From Candidatus Ruminococcus avistercoris (GTDB lineage Bacteria; Bacillota; Clostridia; Lachnospirales; Lachnospiraceae): a DNA stretch of 64,000 bases. The stretch spans positions 84,410-148,409 of the forward strand of contig DWVJ01000031.1 in NCBI GenBank assembly GCA_019120315.1. The letters are read 5' to 3'. The notes under the pieces were generated by a model. That model was not told the DNA's origin, did not search any database, and worked only from the letters and a program-made list of their open reading frames with translations. The position numbers and the translations under genes are program-made. Positions 16,351-25,313 of this stretch are shown here, in pieces. Every line of letters starts with the position of its first letter. Within the stretch, counting starts at the first letter, position 1.

Positions 16351-17379
16351 ATGAAGAAAATTATAAGTATGTTATGTGCAGCAACTCTTTTCGCTTCTGT
16401 TCTGATGGGATGCGGAGGCGGAGGAAAGGAAGAGGCATCCTCTGATGCAGCAACAGCGGAAAATACTTCTGGAGAAGACGCATCAGCAGAAGAAGGCAAA
16501 AGCGCAGATGGGATTAAAGTAGGATTTGTCGTAAAATCTTTGGCCGACCAGTACTGGATTCTGGTAAAAGCAGGCGCTGAGGCAGCTGCCGAAGAAAACG
16601 GAGTAGAGCTGACCTTCATCGCTCCAAATGCAGAAAGTGATGTAGCAAAACAGGTAGAAAACATTGAAACACTGATCGCAGCGGGCGTAGATGTGCTCTG
16701 TATCGCACCGTCCAATGATGAGACCGTACTTCCGGCGCTGGAAAACGCTGTAAAAGCCGGCATCAAAGTCATCGCTGTGGATACCGATTCTTCTTTGGAA
16801 GACAAGGTGTGCTTCATCGGAACCGGTAATGAAGCCGCTGCCAAAGAAGGCGCTCTGTGGGCAGGCGAGCAGGTTGGCGAAGGTGCCAAAGCCATCGTAC
16901 TGCGAGGCCGTCTCGGCGACGCTACCCATGACGCCAGAGAAGCGGGCGTGGTAGCCGGTCTGGAGGAAAAAGGTGTAGAGGTTCTGGAAGTACAGGCTGC
17001 TGACTCCACAGAGGAAAAAGGTATGAGCGTCAGCGAAAACCTGCTGCAGAAATATGACGATGTGGATCTGATCATCACCACAGCCGACTCCATGGCAACA
17101 GGAGCCTGCAACGCAGTGGAAGCCGCTGGAAAAGATACTCTGGTATACGGCTTTGACGGAACTCTTCCTGTAGCGGAAAAAGTAGAAGCCGGCGAAGTTC
17201 TGGGAACAACCGCTCAGCATCCTTATGAGATGGGTGTTCTGGGAATTGAAACCGCCATCAAGATCATGAACGGTGAAGAAGTAGACGCAGTCATCGATTC
17301 CGGTCAGGAAGTCGTAAACAGTGAAAACGCAGCAGATTTCATCGCAGATCTGGAAAGTAAAGTTGGAAGTGCTGAATAA
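16351..17379 (+). CDS. Sugar ABC transporter substrate-binding lipoprotein
   Basis: A 342-residue solute-binding protein of the ribose/galactose type (Peripla_BP_4). The signal peptide ends in the lipobox LMGC (Cys21), followed by a low-complexity Ser/Ala/Glu linker to about residue 52, then the bilobal domain starting IKVGFVVKSLADQYW. NDETVLPALENAVKAGIKV and YGFDGTLPVAEKV are typical hinge and ligand regions. The ligand may be inositol or another sugar. The usual partners are missing: the stop is followed directly by the last third of a permease, and no ATPase gene is present. It may still work with a transporter encoded elsewhere. Confidence 0.87.
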   Translation: MKKIISMLCAATLFASVLMGCGGGGKEEASSDAATAENTSGEDASAEEGKSADGIKVGFVVKSLADQYWILVKAGAEAAAEENGVELTFIAPNAESDVAKQVENIETLIAAGVDVLCIAPSNDETVLPALENAVKAGIKVIAVDTDSSLEDKVCFIGTGNEAAAKEGALWAGEQVGEGAKAIVLRGRLGDATHDAREAGVVAGLEEKGVEVLEVQAADSTEEKGMSVSENLLQKYDDVDLIITTADSMATGACNAVEAAGKDTLVYGFDGTLPVAEKVEAGEVLGTTAQHPYEMGVLGIETAIKIMNGEEVDAVIDSGQEVVNSENAADFIADLESKVGSAE

Positions 17380-17380
17380 A

Positions 17381-17683
17381 ATTCAGAATTTCACTGCGGC
17401 GGCAGGCGTTGTTTTTATGGCAAGGATGAACTCCGGACTGCCGGATTCCGGTTCCTCCAGCGAATTTGACGTCATCACCGCAGTGGTGATCGGCGGAACC
17501 TCCCTGGCAGGCGGAACGGGAACCATCACCGGAACTCTGATCGGCGCCATGATCGTCGGTATTATCAATAACGTGCTGAATTTCTGGAGCATCAATTATA
17601 ACTGGCAGAGTATCATCAAAGGAATCATTATCCTGATTGTCATTATGGCAGATTACAGCCTGAAGAAAAAGCAGAAGTCTTGA
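17381..17683 (+). pseudogene. RbsC-type sugar permease, 3' remnant
   Basis: About 95 codons in frame match the C-terminus of ribose-type ABC permeases: FTAAAGVVFMARMNSGLP, then AVVIGGTSLAGGTGTITGTL, IGAMIVGIINNVLNFWS and IIKGIIILIVIMADYS. Full-length permeases have about 320 residues. The similarity begins immediately after the stop of the binding-protein gene, with no start codon or ribosome site of its own. A deletion has thus removed the ATPase gene and most of the permease, assuming the usual binding protein–ATPase–permease order. Confidence 0.85.
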
Positions 17684-17709
17684 CAGATTTTCCTGTCTTC
17701 TGCTATAAT
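17680..17709 (+). promoter_or_regulatory. Promoter of the tyrosine recombinase gene
   Basis: TTGACA (17680–17685), 18 bp, TATAAT (17704–17709). The -35 overlaps the TGA stop of the permease remnant. The recombinase ATG is 65 bp further on. Confidence 0.75.
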
Positions 17710-17773
17710 CAATCTATACGACAAATGCGAGTTTATTAAAAAGATCTGTATAAAAAAGAAGGGACACACGCAC

Positions 17774-18838
17774 ATGGCCGAAAAACGTATTACTTACCGT
17801 ACAAAAACCGATATCGACAATACCCTGAAGCTTCGGGATGTTCTGAAAAGCCTTCCGCCTTTTGCCAGGGATTATTTTCGCTCCATCGACGGAACTACCA
17901 CGACGAAAACACGGATTTCCTATGCTTATGATATCCGTGTTTTTTTTCAGTTCCTTGCGGAGGAAAATCCTGCTTTTAAGAATCGTTCCCTGCAGGATCT
18001 GACCGTCGATGTGCTGGATCAGATCACCGCTTTGGATATCGAGGAATATATGGAATATCTGAAGGTTTACAAAGATCCTGAGGGAAATCTTACTACCAAC
18101 GGCGAACAGGGATTAAAACGCAAAATATCGGCTCTGAGAAGCTTTTACGCCTATTACTTCAAACATGAAATGATTCGTACCAACCCCACTGTGCTGATTG
18201 ATATGCCGAAAATCCATGAAAAATCCATCGTCCGCCTTGACAGCGACGAGGTAGCTCTGCTGCTGGATTACATGGATCACTGCGGCGACACACTCACCGG
18301 ACAGCGGAAACGATACTTTAAAAAGACAAAGGAACGGGACATCGCTATCGTCACTCTCCTACTGGGAACAGGTGTTCGTGTTTCCGAATGTGTGGGGCTG
18401 GATATCGAGGACGTGGATTTCAAAAATAACGGGATCAAGGTAACCCGAAAGGGCGGAAATGAAATGATCGTCTATTTCGGTCCGGAGGTGGAACAGGCAT
18501 TGAAAAAGTATCTCCCGGTGCGGGAGGGAATCACTCCCGTGGCCGGCCATGAACACGCTCTCTTCTATTCCACCCAGCGCAAACGGATGGGCATCCAGGC
18601 GGTGGAAAACATGGTCAGAAAGTATACCAGCGCCGTCACCAGCACGAAAAAAATCACTCCCCATAAGCTTCGCAGCACCTACGGTACTTCTCTGTACCGG
18701 GAAACCGGCGATATCTATCTGGTAGCGGATGTGCTGGGGCACAAAGACGTCAACACTACCAGAAAGCATTATGCGGCCATTGATGATGACAGACGCCGCA
18801 GGGCTGCGAAAGCCGTGACGTTACGGGAGAAAAAATAA
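17774..18838 (+). CDS. Tyrosine recombinase (XerC/D-like, chromosomal)
   Basis: A 354-residue tyrosine recombinase. An N-terminal SAM-like core-binding domain (to about 150) precedes the catalytic domain, whose residues are visible: Arg202 (TGVRVSE), His297-x-x-Arg300 (HKLRS), His323 (GHKDVNTT) and nucleophile Tyr333 (KHYAAID). Homologues near lexA are common in Lachnospiraceae and act as housekeeping site-specific recombinases, so I do not read it as a phage integrase: no excisionase, phage genes or att repeat were seen. A terminator follows at once. Confidence 0.85.
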   Translation: MAEKRITYRTKTDIDNTLKLRDVLKSLPPFARDYFRSIDGTTTTKTRISYAYDIRVFFQFLAEENPAFKNRSLQDLTVDVLDQITALDIEEYMEYLKVYKDPEGNLTTNGEQGLKRKISALRSFYAYYFKHEMIRTNPTVLIDMPKIHEKSIVRLDSDEVALLLDYMDHCGDTLTGQRKRYFKKTKERDIAIVTLLLGTGVRVSECVGLDIEDVDFKNNGIKVTRKGGNEMIVYFGPEVEQALKKYLPVREGITPVAGHEHALFYSTQRKRMGIQAVENMVRKYTSAVTSTKKITPHKLRSTYGTSLYRETGDIYLVADVLGHKDVNTTRKHYAAIDDDRRRRAAKAVTLREKK

Positions 18839-18860
18839 AGGGAGCTTAAAGCTCCCTTAA
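18838..18860. terminator. Terminator between the recombinase and PepSY genes
   Basis: Stem GGGAGC/GCTCCC (18840–18845 with 18851–18856), extended by A-T pairs. On the minus strand it is followed by TTTATTTTTT, so it best serves the PepSY gene, and it lies at the recombinase stop as well. Confidence 0.75.
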
Positions 18861-18872
18861 AACATGTTATCC

Positions 18873-19589
18873 TCAGTCATCATAAATGGATTCTCTGCCC
18901 TGCTCCATTACCGTTCCGTCGGCTGCGTTAATTTCAAAATCGTATTCTGTCTCGCCGCTGACGCATTCCAGTTCGTAGACGCTTCTTCCGTCATCCCTGT
19001 CGAATTCCTCACCAATCCACTTCACATTAGCTGCATCCAGTCCTGCCGCTTTCAGAGCCGCCTCTTTAGCCTGCTCCAGGCTGATCACGGTTCCGGACTG
19101 CTGTGTCTGGGCCGGAATATCAAAATCATCGATCTCGGAATCAAAGCTTACGATCTCACCGGTGGCGGCATCAATCTCGTAATCGTATTCCGTATTTCCG
19201 CTGTAGAAATCAACATCGTAATCCAGACGTCCATCGTCCCGATCCAGTCTTACTTTTACGAAGGTTACATCTGCTTCAGCCAGTCCTGCGTGCTCCAGCG
19301 CAATTTCTCTGGCTTTTGCTTCCCCGATATCATCTCCGGATGTATTGTTCTGCGCCTGGGATACCCCATTATCTGCCGCAGGAGCTGCGGTGGTTTCCGC
19401 CGTGGGTGTGGCAGTCACTTCTTCTTTTACTTCTTCCGTCACAGCGGGTGTGGCTTCCTGTGTCACCGTGGGGGTAACAACTGCTGCTCCGTCATCCTGA
19501 GAGGGGGATGCAGAACTATCGTTTCCTCCGCATGCTGTGATAAAAACAGTTCCCAATACCGCCAGTGCAATTAATACTCTTTTCTTCAT
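18873..19589 (-). CDS. PepSY-domain lipoprotein
   Basis: A 238-residue secreted lipoprotein with lipobox ITAC near residue 20, a long Thr/Pro/Ala/Glu-rich linker, and two PepSY domains (about 90–155 and 165–236). Each repeat has the pattern I-x-x-x-x-A…AL-x-x-AGL followed by DRDDGR and YE/YD-x-x and ending in IDAATGEI or INAADGTV. PepSY domains are thought to restrain proteases or sense wall conditions. It lies 100 bp downstream of a sensor kinase gene in the same direction, an arrangement often seen in Firmicutes, and may modulate that sensor from outside the membrane. Confidence 0.85.
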   Translation of the reverse strand: MKKRVLIALAVLGTVFITACGGNDSSASPSQDDGAAVVTPTVTQEATPAVTEEVKEEVTATPTAETTAAPAADNGVSQAQNNTSGDDIGEAKAREIALEHAGLAEADVTFVKVRLDRDDGRLDYDVDFYSGNTEYDYEIDAATGEIVSFDSEIDDFDIPAQTQQSGTVISLEQAKEAALKAAGLDAANVKWIGEEFDRDDGRSVYELECVSGETEYDFEINAADGTVMEQGRESIYDD

Positions 19590-19691
19590 AATAATCTTCC
19601 TTTCTGTCTCGATTTATTTTCTTTTTCTTGTTTTCTATGATTGTATTATACCTGCCGATTATTAGAATAAAATTAGAATATCCTTTAATTT

Positions 19692-21071
19692 TTAATTTTT
19701 TTCTTCACGGACCGGAAAAGAAACGGTAAACCTGCTTCCCACATGTTCCACACTCTCCACGTTCACTTCCGCCTTATGAATTCTGGCAATCTGACGCACC
19801 ATGGACAGTCCCAGGCCCAGGCCGCCTTTTTCCCGTGAACGGGATTTATCGACGCGGTAAAAACGGTTCCAGATATGAGGCAGGTCTTCGGCCGAGATGC
19901 CGATTCCGTTGTCCGTCACAGAAAAAAGGACGCTTTTCTCCTTTTGTCTTAGCGATACCTGGATATATCCGTTCTCCCGTCCATACCGATAGCTGTTGCG
20001 GATCAGATTGGATATCATCCTGGAAAACAAAGTGGCGTCCGCCATCAAAGTGATACCCGGTTCGATCTCCCGGCTCAAAGAGATATTGTTTTCCGGAACC
20101 TCCGCCTGCTCGTCACAGACTGATTCCACCAAGGCGCTGATATCCGTCGGATACAGCTGTACATCCTGAATACGCTGCTCTAATCTGGTGAAAGCCAGCA
20201 GCGATTCGATCAGCTTCGACATCCGATAGCCCTGCCGCTGAATCGATCCGATACATTCATACAGTTCTTCCTCGCCGGACGCATTTTCCAGCGCGTACTC
20301 GCACTGAGCCAGAATCACCGCCACCGGCGTGCGAAGTTCATGAGAGGCATCTGAGGTAAACTGTTTCTCCGCATTAAAGTTTTCTTCCAGCCGTTCAAAC
20401 ATAATATTAAATGTTTCCGACAGCTGTCCCAGTTCATCCCGGTTCTTTACTTCAATTCTGCGGCTCAGATCTCCGCTTTCCGCCACAGACTGCGCCGTCT
20501 GACTGATCCTGCGTATCGGCCGCAGGGACCGTCTGGCCAGCAGATATCCGCCGCCGGCAGCCAGAAAGATGAGAACAGGCAGCATGATCAGCGCTGCCGT
20601 GCGCAGCGCTTCCTGACTGATGGTACTGCCCGAAACGGGAATGACGCTTCGCAGCCACAGATCGGGATCGGGTGAAAACGAAAGCTTCCGGTCCATCAGG
20701 TAGTACTGTTCCCCTCCGGCGTTGACCTTTTTCTCCTGTCCGTTTTCAAAAGGAATCTGCATCAGACGCTCCGCCGGCAGATACCCGGTGATGATTCCTC
20801 CGTCTTCCGCCGCCAGGATGGAATAGACGTTATCTTCATAAGTCCTGAAATCATCATCCAGCTCCAGCACCCCGTCATCGTAGCTGACTTCCCCTGCGAT
20901 TTCATGAAATACCCGCTGCAGAACATTTCTGGAATTCCGGACCGTCACGGAACTGGACGCCAGCGCGAGGAAACCGAACATAAGGCATGCCAGCAGAATC
21001 ATACTGAACGTAAACCACAGAGTCAGTTTTGATTTGATGGACATTTGTCTTTTCCTTTGTCTCTTTTTCAT
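19692..21071 (-). CDS. Sensor histidine kinase (HAMP, HisKA, HATPase)
   Basis: A 459-residue membrane sensor kinase. Two membrane segments (about 15–38 and 158–178) flank an extracellular sensor of about 120 residues; then come HAMP, the phospho-acceptor box SDASHELRTPVAVI, the N box NLIRNSYRYG and the G boxes DNGIGIS and GGLGLGLSMV. It should phosphorylate the response regulator encoded just upstream, with which it overlaps by four bases (ATGA). Signal unknown; the downstream PepSY lipoprotein is a plausible partner. Confidence 0.92.
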   Translation of the reverse strand: MKKRQRKRQMSIKSKLTLWFTFSMILLACLMFGFLALASSSVTVRNSRNVLQRVFHEIAGEVSYDDGVLELDDDFRTYEDNVYSILAAEDGGIITGYLPAERLMQIPFENGQEKKVNAGGEQYYLMDRKLSFSPDPDLWLRSVIPVSGSTISQEALRTAALIMLPVLIFLAAGGGYLLARRSLRPIRRISQTAQSVAESGDLSRRIEVKNRDELGQLSETFNIMFERLEENFNAEKQFTSDASHELRTPVAVILAQCEYALENASGEEELYECIGSIQRQGYRMSKLIESLLAFTRLEQRIQDVQLYPTDISALVESVCDEQAEVPENNISLSREIEPGITLMADATLFSRMISNLIRNSYRYGRENGYIQVSLRQKEKSVLFSVTDNGIGISAEDLPHIWNRFYRVDKSRSREKGGLGLGLSMVRQIARIHKAEVNVESVEHVGSRFTVSFPVREEKN

Positions 21072-21742
21072 ATACTTTCCTTCATCTGATAGCCCACACC
21101 ACGGACGGTATGGATCAGTTTCGAATCATATCCGTCGTCGATTTTCTTTCTCAGATAAGTAATATAAACATCCACCACGTTGGTGCCGCCGTCATAGTCG
21201 AAATTCCACACATTGTCCTCAATTTTCTGTCTGGACAGCACTTTTCCTTTATTTCGCAGAAGATACTCCAGCAGGGCGAATTCCCTGGCTGTCAGTTTAA
21301 TTTCTTTCCCCGCCCGGCATACTCTGTGACTTTGCGTGTCCAGCGTGAGATCGGCGATGGAGTACACATTGGTGGGATTCTGCGAGCTGGTTCGTGTCAT
21401 AGCCCGGATCCGGGCCGTCAGCTCATCAAAGGAGAAGGGTTTGATCAGATAATCGTTGGCTCCCATATCCAGTCCCAGAACTCTGTCGGCAACGGTGTCC
21501 CTGGCCGTCAGGAAAATGACCGGCGTCAGATTATTCTTTTTGCGCAGCGATGCAACCACCTGCAGCCCGTCCATCTTCGGCATCATGATATCCAGTATGG
21601 CCGCGTCATAGTCCGCCGCCTCCAGATAGGCCAGAGCCTCCTCGCCGTCAAAACAGGCGTCCACCGCATACCCCTCCGCCGTCAGTCTCTTTACCATAAT
21701 TTTATTTAAATCTCCATCATCCTCCGCGATCAGTATCCGCAT
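21068..21742 (-). CDS. OmpR-family response regulator
   Basis: A 224-residue regulator: receiver domain with acidic pocket EDD and phospho-acceptor Asp51 (ILDIMMPKMDG), and an OmpR-type winged helix at the C-terminus (LTAREFALLEYLLRNKGKV through YITYLRKKIDD). I start it at the ATG at 21742, whose GGAGGTGAGAAGC sits correctly; a GTG three codons earlier overlaps that site. It is translationally coupled to the kinase gene. Confidence 0.93.
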   Translation of the reverse strand: MRILIAEDDGDLNKIMVKRLTAEGYAVDACFDGEEALAYLEAADYDAAILDIMMPKMDGLQVVASLRKKNNLTPVIFLTARDTVADRVLGLDMGANDYLIKPFSFDELTARIRAMTRTSSQNPTNVYSIADLTLDTQSHRVCRAGKEIKLTAREFALLEYLLRNKGKVLSRQKIEDNVWNFDYDGGTNVVDVYITYLRKKIDDGYDSKLIHTVRGVGYQMKESI

Positions 21743-21797
21743 GCTTCTCACCTCCGGTTTTATCTTACACGATCCGCATTAAAACAGGATTAGAAAA

Positions 21798-22238
21798 TCA
21801 CAGCTGATCCAGGACGATGGTAAAGGGACCGTCGTTGACAAGGGAAACCTGCATCTGCGCGCCAAAGACGCCGCCTTCCACCATATCGACATATTCTTTG
21901 GCTTTTTCCAGCATATACTCATAGAGCGGTTCAGCCAGATCCGGGGAAGCGGCCTCGATAAAGCTGGGCCGGTTTCCTTTCTTACAGTTGGCATAGAGGG
22001 TAAACTGAGAAACCAGCAGCAGCTCTCCCCCCACGTCCAGCAGGGATAAATTTGTTTTTCCCTTTTCGTCTTCAAAGATCCGAAGATCAACCAGCTTTTT
22101 TAGATAACGGTCCGCCGTCTCTTTCGTGTCCTCCGGTGCGATACCCACAAATACCAACAGTCCCTTGTATATTTCTCCCACGGTTTTGCCCTCTACCGTT
22201 ACTTTGGCTTCCTTTACTCTTTGTATCACCAGTTTCAT
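21798..22238 (-). CDS. dtd: D-aminoacyl-tRNA deacylase
   Basis: A 146-residue DTD, which clears D-amino acids (and glycine) wrongly attached to tRNA. The N-terminus [16 protein letters not shown], the SQFTLYA…KGNRPSF motif and the C-terminal DGPFTIVLD (family GPVT) are visible. The start at 22238 follows AAGGAGGACTAT, so an upstream frame extension is not used. Confidence 0.93.
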   Translation of the reverse strand: MKLVIQRVKEAKVTVEGKTVGEIYKGLLVFVGIAPEDTKETADRYLKKLVDLRIFEDEKGKTNLSLLDVGGELLLVSQFTLYANCKKGNRPSFIEAASPDLAEPLYEYMLEKAKEYVDMVEGGVFGAQMQVSLVNDGPFTIVLDQL

Positions 22239-22407
22239 ATAGTCCTCCTTATCTGACGGTACCTTTTCCGTCAATAAATAATATTCCTGATCCTATTATC
22301 CATGATACCATAATTTCCCTTCCTTATGCCATTGTTCCCTAAAAAAATCATTTCCTTTTAAGCTAATTTCAAGTATAATACCCAAAGGACAGAAAGGAGA
22401 ACACATT

Positions 22408-23139
22408 ATGAAACTGCAGCAGCTTCTCAGCTATACACGAAAAGCCGTGGATGAATATCAGATGATCGAGACAGGCGATAAGATCGCCGTAGGAATCTCA
22501 GGCGGGAAAGACAGCCTGACGCTTTTGTATGCCCTGCACGGGCTGAAACGGTTCTATCCCCGCCCCTTTACCATAGAAGCCATCACCGTTGACCTGGGAC
22601 ACCCAGGCTTTCATCTGGATCGGATCGCGGATCTTTGCCGCACTCTGGAAGTGCCTTATACTGTCGTACACACCGACATCGCCAGAATTATTTTCGATGA
22701 GCGAAAAGAAACCAACCCCTGCTCCCTCTGTGCAAAAATGCGCAAAGGAGCGTTGAATGAAGCCATAAAAAAAGCAGGCTGCAATAAAGTAGCCTACGCG
22801 CACCATAAGGATGATATCATTGAAACCATGCTCATGTCTTTGATCTATGAAGGGCGGTTTCATTCCTTTTCCCCGAAAACTTATCTGGACCGTATGGATC
22901 TGACTGTGATCCGTCCCCTCATGTTTGTGGATGAAATGGATGTCCGCGGTTTTCAGAAGCTGTATCAGCTTCCCGTGGAAAAAAGCGCCTGTCCCGCAGA
23001 CGGCCACACCAAACGGGAATACGTCAAAAATCTGATCCGGCAGCTGACCGCAGAAAATCCGGGCGTCAGAGAGAGGATGTTTGCCGCTGTAATCAACGGC
23101 AATATCCCCGGCTGGCCTGCCCGGACTTCCGGAAAATAA
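22408..23139 (+). CDS. ttcA: tRNA 2-thiocytidine synthetase TtcA family
   Basis: A 243-residue PP-loop ATPase. The ATP motif SGGKDS is at 31–36, and three cysteines fit the [4Fe-4S] ligands of TtcA: Cys105 and Cys108 (NPCSLC) and Cys195 (ACPADG). TtcA thiolates C32 of certain tRNAs using ATP. The protein is shorter than the E. coli enzyme (311 residues), as is usual in Clostridia; a related thiolation substrate is possible. GAAAGGAGAACAC precedes the ATG. Confidence 0.85.
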   Translation: MKLQQLLSYTRKAVDEYQMIETGDKIAVGISGGKDSLTLLYALHGLKRFYPRPFTIEAITVDLGHPGFHLDRIADLCRTLEVPYTVVHTDIARIIFDERKETNPCSLCAKMRKGALNEAIKKAGCNKVAYAHHKDDIIETMLMSLIYEGRFHSFSPKTYLDRMDLTVIRPLMFVDEMDVRGFQKLYQLPVEKSACPADGHTKREYVKNLIRQLTAENPGVRERMFAAVINGNIPGWPARTSGK

Positions 23140-23147
23140 GAGAATGT

Positions 23148-23777
23148 TTACTCTCTGCTTTCGCGCTGTGCGATGGCATTCTTTATCATGGCGATGCATC
23201 CGTCGATACCAAACCGTCCGCTGTCAAGGCACATATGGTAGCTGGAGGCGTCGCCCCATTTTTTATTGCTGTAATAGTTATAATAGCTGGCTCGTTTTTT
23301 ATCCGTCTTGGTGATCCGATCCTTGGCTTTGGCATCTGTCAGATCGTATTTTTGCGCAATCCGGCGGATCCGGTTTTTCATACTGCTGTGGATATACACG
23401 CTGATGCAGTTGCTGTACTCCTCCAGCGCATAATCCGCACACCTTCCGACGATCACGCAGGGTCCTTCATTGGCAATCGCCTTGATGGCGTTGAACTGAG
23501 CCAGGAAGATCTTCTGATTGATCGGCATATCCGTAAAGGACGAAGAAGTGTAGCCGAAGGAATAAGTGTCCATAACCAGGGAATACAGGAAACTGTTGGT
23601 GGGCTTTTCATCATGATTCTCAAAAAGCTCCTCGCAGATACCGCTGTCCTTGGCTGCCCTGGACAGTAATTCTTTATCATAAAAAGGGATCTCCAGCTCT
23701 TCCGCCAGTTTCTTCCCGATTTCTCTTCCGCCGCTTCCGTACTGCCGGCTGATGGTGATGATCGTGTTGGTTTTCAT
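23148..23777 (-). CDS. Cytidylate kinase-like protein
   Basis: A 209-residue protein of the cytidylate-kinase-like family found widely in Clostridia. The P-loop is divergent: ISRQYGSGGREIGKKLAE, with Gly-Ser-Gly-Gly-Arg in place of the classic GxxGxGK(S/T). GPCVIVGRCADY and the RIRRIAQKYDL helix are family features. Its nucleotide substrate is untested as far as I know. It is convergent with ttcA, with only 8 bp between the stops. Confidence 0.82.
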   Translation of the reverse strand: MKTNTIITISRQYGSGGREIGKKLAEELEIPFYDKELLSRAAKDSGICEELFENHDEKPTNSFLYSLVMDTYSFGYTSSSFTDMPINQKIFLAQFNAIKAIANEGPCVIVGRCADYALEEYSNCISVYIHSSMKNRIRRIAQKYDLTDAKAKDRITKTDKKRASYYNYYSNKKWGDASSYHMCLDSGRFGIDGCIAMIKNAIAQRESRE

Positions 23778-23869
23778 ATCAATGCACTCCCTTCTCTGAT
23801 AAATTCTTGCAATAATGTCTTTCTTATCGCTTATTATACATTATTTTCACCGAAAAGTACACTAATATT

Positions 23870-24778
23870 TCATAATTTTCGTAATAATTGCTCAAAATAC
23901 TCCGGAAGTGGTGCAGTAAACTCCAGATATTCCCCGGTGACCGGATGAAGGAATCCCAAAACCATGGCGTGCAGACACTGCCCCTGGAGTCGAAAGGGAC
24001 ATTTTGCCGGCCCGTAAATCTCATCCCCCAGCAGCGGATGACCGATATGGGACATGTGCACCCGGATCTGATGCGTCCTGCCGGTTTCCAGCCTGCACTC
24101 GATATACGTGTAATCGCCGAACCGTTCCAGTACCCGGTAATGAGTGACAGCCCTTTTCCCGTTCCGGTAATTGACCGCCATTTTTTTCCGATCCACCGGA
24201 TGACGGCCGATGGGAGCGTCCACCGTGCCTTCGTCTTCCCTGATATTGTGATGAACGACGGCCCGGTACCGCCGGGTGATGGAATGCTCCTTCAGCTGCG
24301 CGGCCAACGACTGATGAGCCAGATCTGTCTTGCAGACCACCAGCGCCCCCGTCGTATCTTTGTCGATCCGATGGACAATTCCCGGCCGCTGTACGCCGTT
24401 AATCCCGGACAGCTGTCCCGAACAGTGGTACAAAAGGGCGTTGACCAGCGTTCCGCTGCTGTGGCCGGCAGAGGGATGCACCACCATGCCTTTGGGCTTG
24501 TTGACCACCAGAAGCTCCGGATCCTCGTAAAGAATATCCAAAGGGATATCCTCCGGCAGGATATCCACAGGTTCCTCATCGGGAAGCGTCACCATCACCC
24601 TGTCCTGTACATTCAGTTTAAAACTGGCTTTTTCCGGACGGTCATTCACCGTCACGTACCCTTCCTTAATCAGTTTTTGCAGATAAGAACGGGAAACCCC
24701 GTCCAGATAATCAGACAAAGCCTTATCCAGACGGGTTCCCTTAAGTTCCTCATTTATCGGAAGATGATATGTTTCCAT
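23870..24778 (-). CDS. rluD: RluA/RluD-family pseudouridine synthase
   Basis: A 302-residue pseudouridine synthase that isomerises specific uridines in rRNA. An S4 RNA-binding domain (SRSYLQKLIKEGYVTVN) precedes the catalytic domain, with the key Asp in GIVHRIDKDTTGALVV and the later GRTHQIRVHMSHIGHPLLGD. An ATG at 24790 is the alternative start. The gene overlaps the end of lspA, the usual Firmicutes order. Confidence 0.92.
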   Translation of the reverse strand: METYHLPINEELKGTRLDKALSDYLDGVSRSYLQKLIKEGYVTVNDRPEKASFKLNVQDRVMVTLPDEEPVDILPEDIPLDILYEDPELLVVNKPKGMVVHPSAGHSSGTLVNALLYHCSGQLSGINGVQRPGIVHRIDKDTTGALVVCKTDLAHQSLAAQLKEHSITRRYRAVVHHNIREDEGTVDAPIGRHPVDRKKMAVNYRNGKRAVTHYRVLERFGDYTYIECRLETGRTHQIRVHMSHIGHPLLGDEIYGPAKCPFRLQGQCLHAMVLGFLHPVTGEYLEFTAPLPEYFEQLLRKL

Positions 24779-25313
24779 CGTGTTTTCCATCCTTTTTCAA
24801 AAAAGCAAAATCTTCCTCTTCCTTATAATAAAACAAAATAAAAAAGACGAGAAGGAATACCGATACTGTCACATAAATATCGGCCACATTAAAAACGGGG
24901 AAGTCGATGCAGGAAGCATAAAAGAAATCGACCACATAGTTCAGGCGAATCCGATCGATCAGATTTCCCACCGCTCCCGCGGCAATGCCCACCCCCAGCG
25001 CCGCCAGCGGCAGATAATGGCTTTGCTTTGGCAGGCGCAGGTAAAACCAGATGATAAAAATCAAAAACACCGCGCACAGCAGGATAAACACCCACTGCTG
25101 GTTCTGCAGGATGCCAAAAGCCGCGCCTCTGTTTTCCAGATAATGCAGCTGAAAGACGCCGGGAATCAGGATGATATCCGGCTGATCCTTCAGATGGAGG
25201 ACCGCCAGATGTTTCGTCCATTGATCCAGGGCGATCAGTACCAGCAGGCCAATCAGTCCCGTGATGTACCAAGCTGCACCCTTTTGCTGTCCTTTCCCAT
25301 ACTTCTCTTTCAT
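24750..25313 (-). CDS. lspA: Lipoprotein signal peptidase II
   Basis: A 187-residue membrane aspartyl protease that removes signal peptides from prolipoproteins. Four membrane segments are visible, with the catalytic aspartates in GNLIDRI…VVDFF and FNVADIYV. Compared with the usual 150–165 residues it has a basic N-terminal extension and a hydrophilic C-tail. It serves lipoproteins such as those at 16.4, 19.6 and 54.7 kb. The aroB gene overlaps it by 4 bp upstream. Confidence 0.94.
   Translation of the reverse strand: MKEKYGKGQQKGAAWYITGLIGLLVLIALDQWTKHLAVLHLKDQPDIILIPGVFQLHYLENRGAAFGILQNQQWVFILLCAVFLIFIIWFYLRLPKQSHYLPLAALGVGIAAGAVGNLIDRIRLNYVVDFFYASCIDFPVFNVADIYVTVSVFLLVFFILFYYKEEEDFAFLKKDGKHDGNISSSDK

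Noticed and set aside
17321-17683. A short intact gene or programmed frameshift joining the binding protein and permease
   Set aside because: The permease part has no start codon or ribosome site, no slippery sequence was seen at the junction, and two thirds of the permease is missing. Deletion explains it better.
17774-18838. Tyrosine recombinase read as a phage or ICE integrase
   Set aside because: No excisionase, relaxase, phage gene, tRNA or att-like direct repeat is nearby, and the gene has a housekeeping promoter and terminator. It is better seen as a chromosomal Xer-like recombinase.
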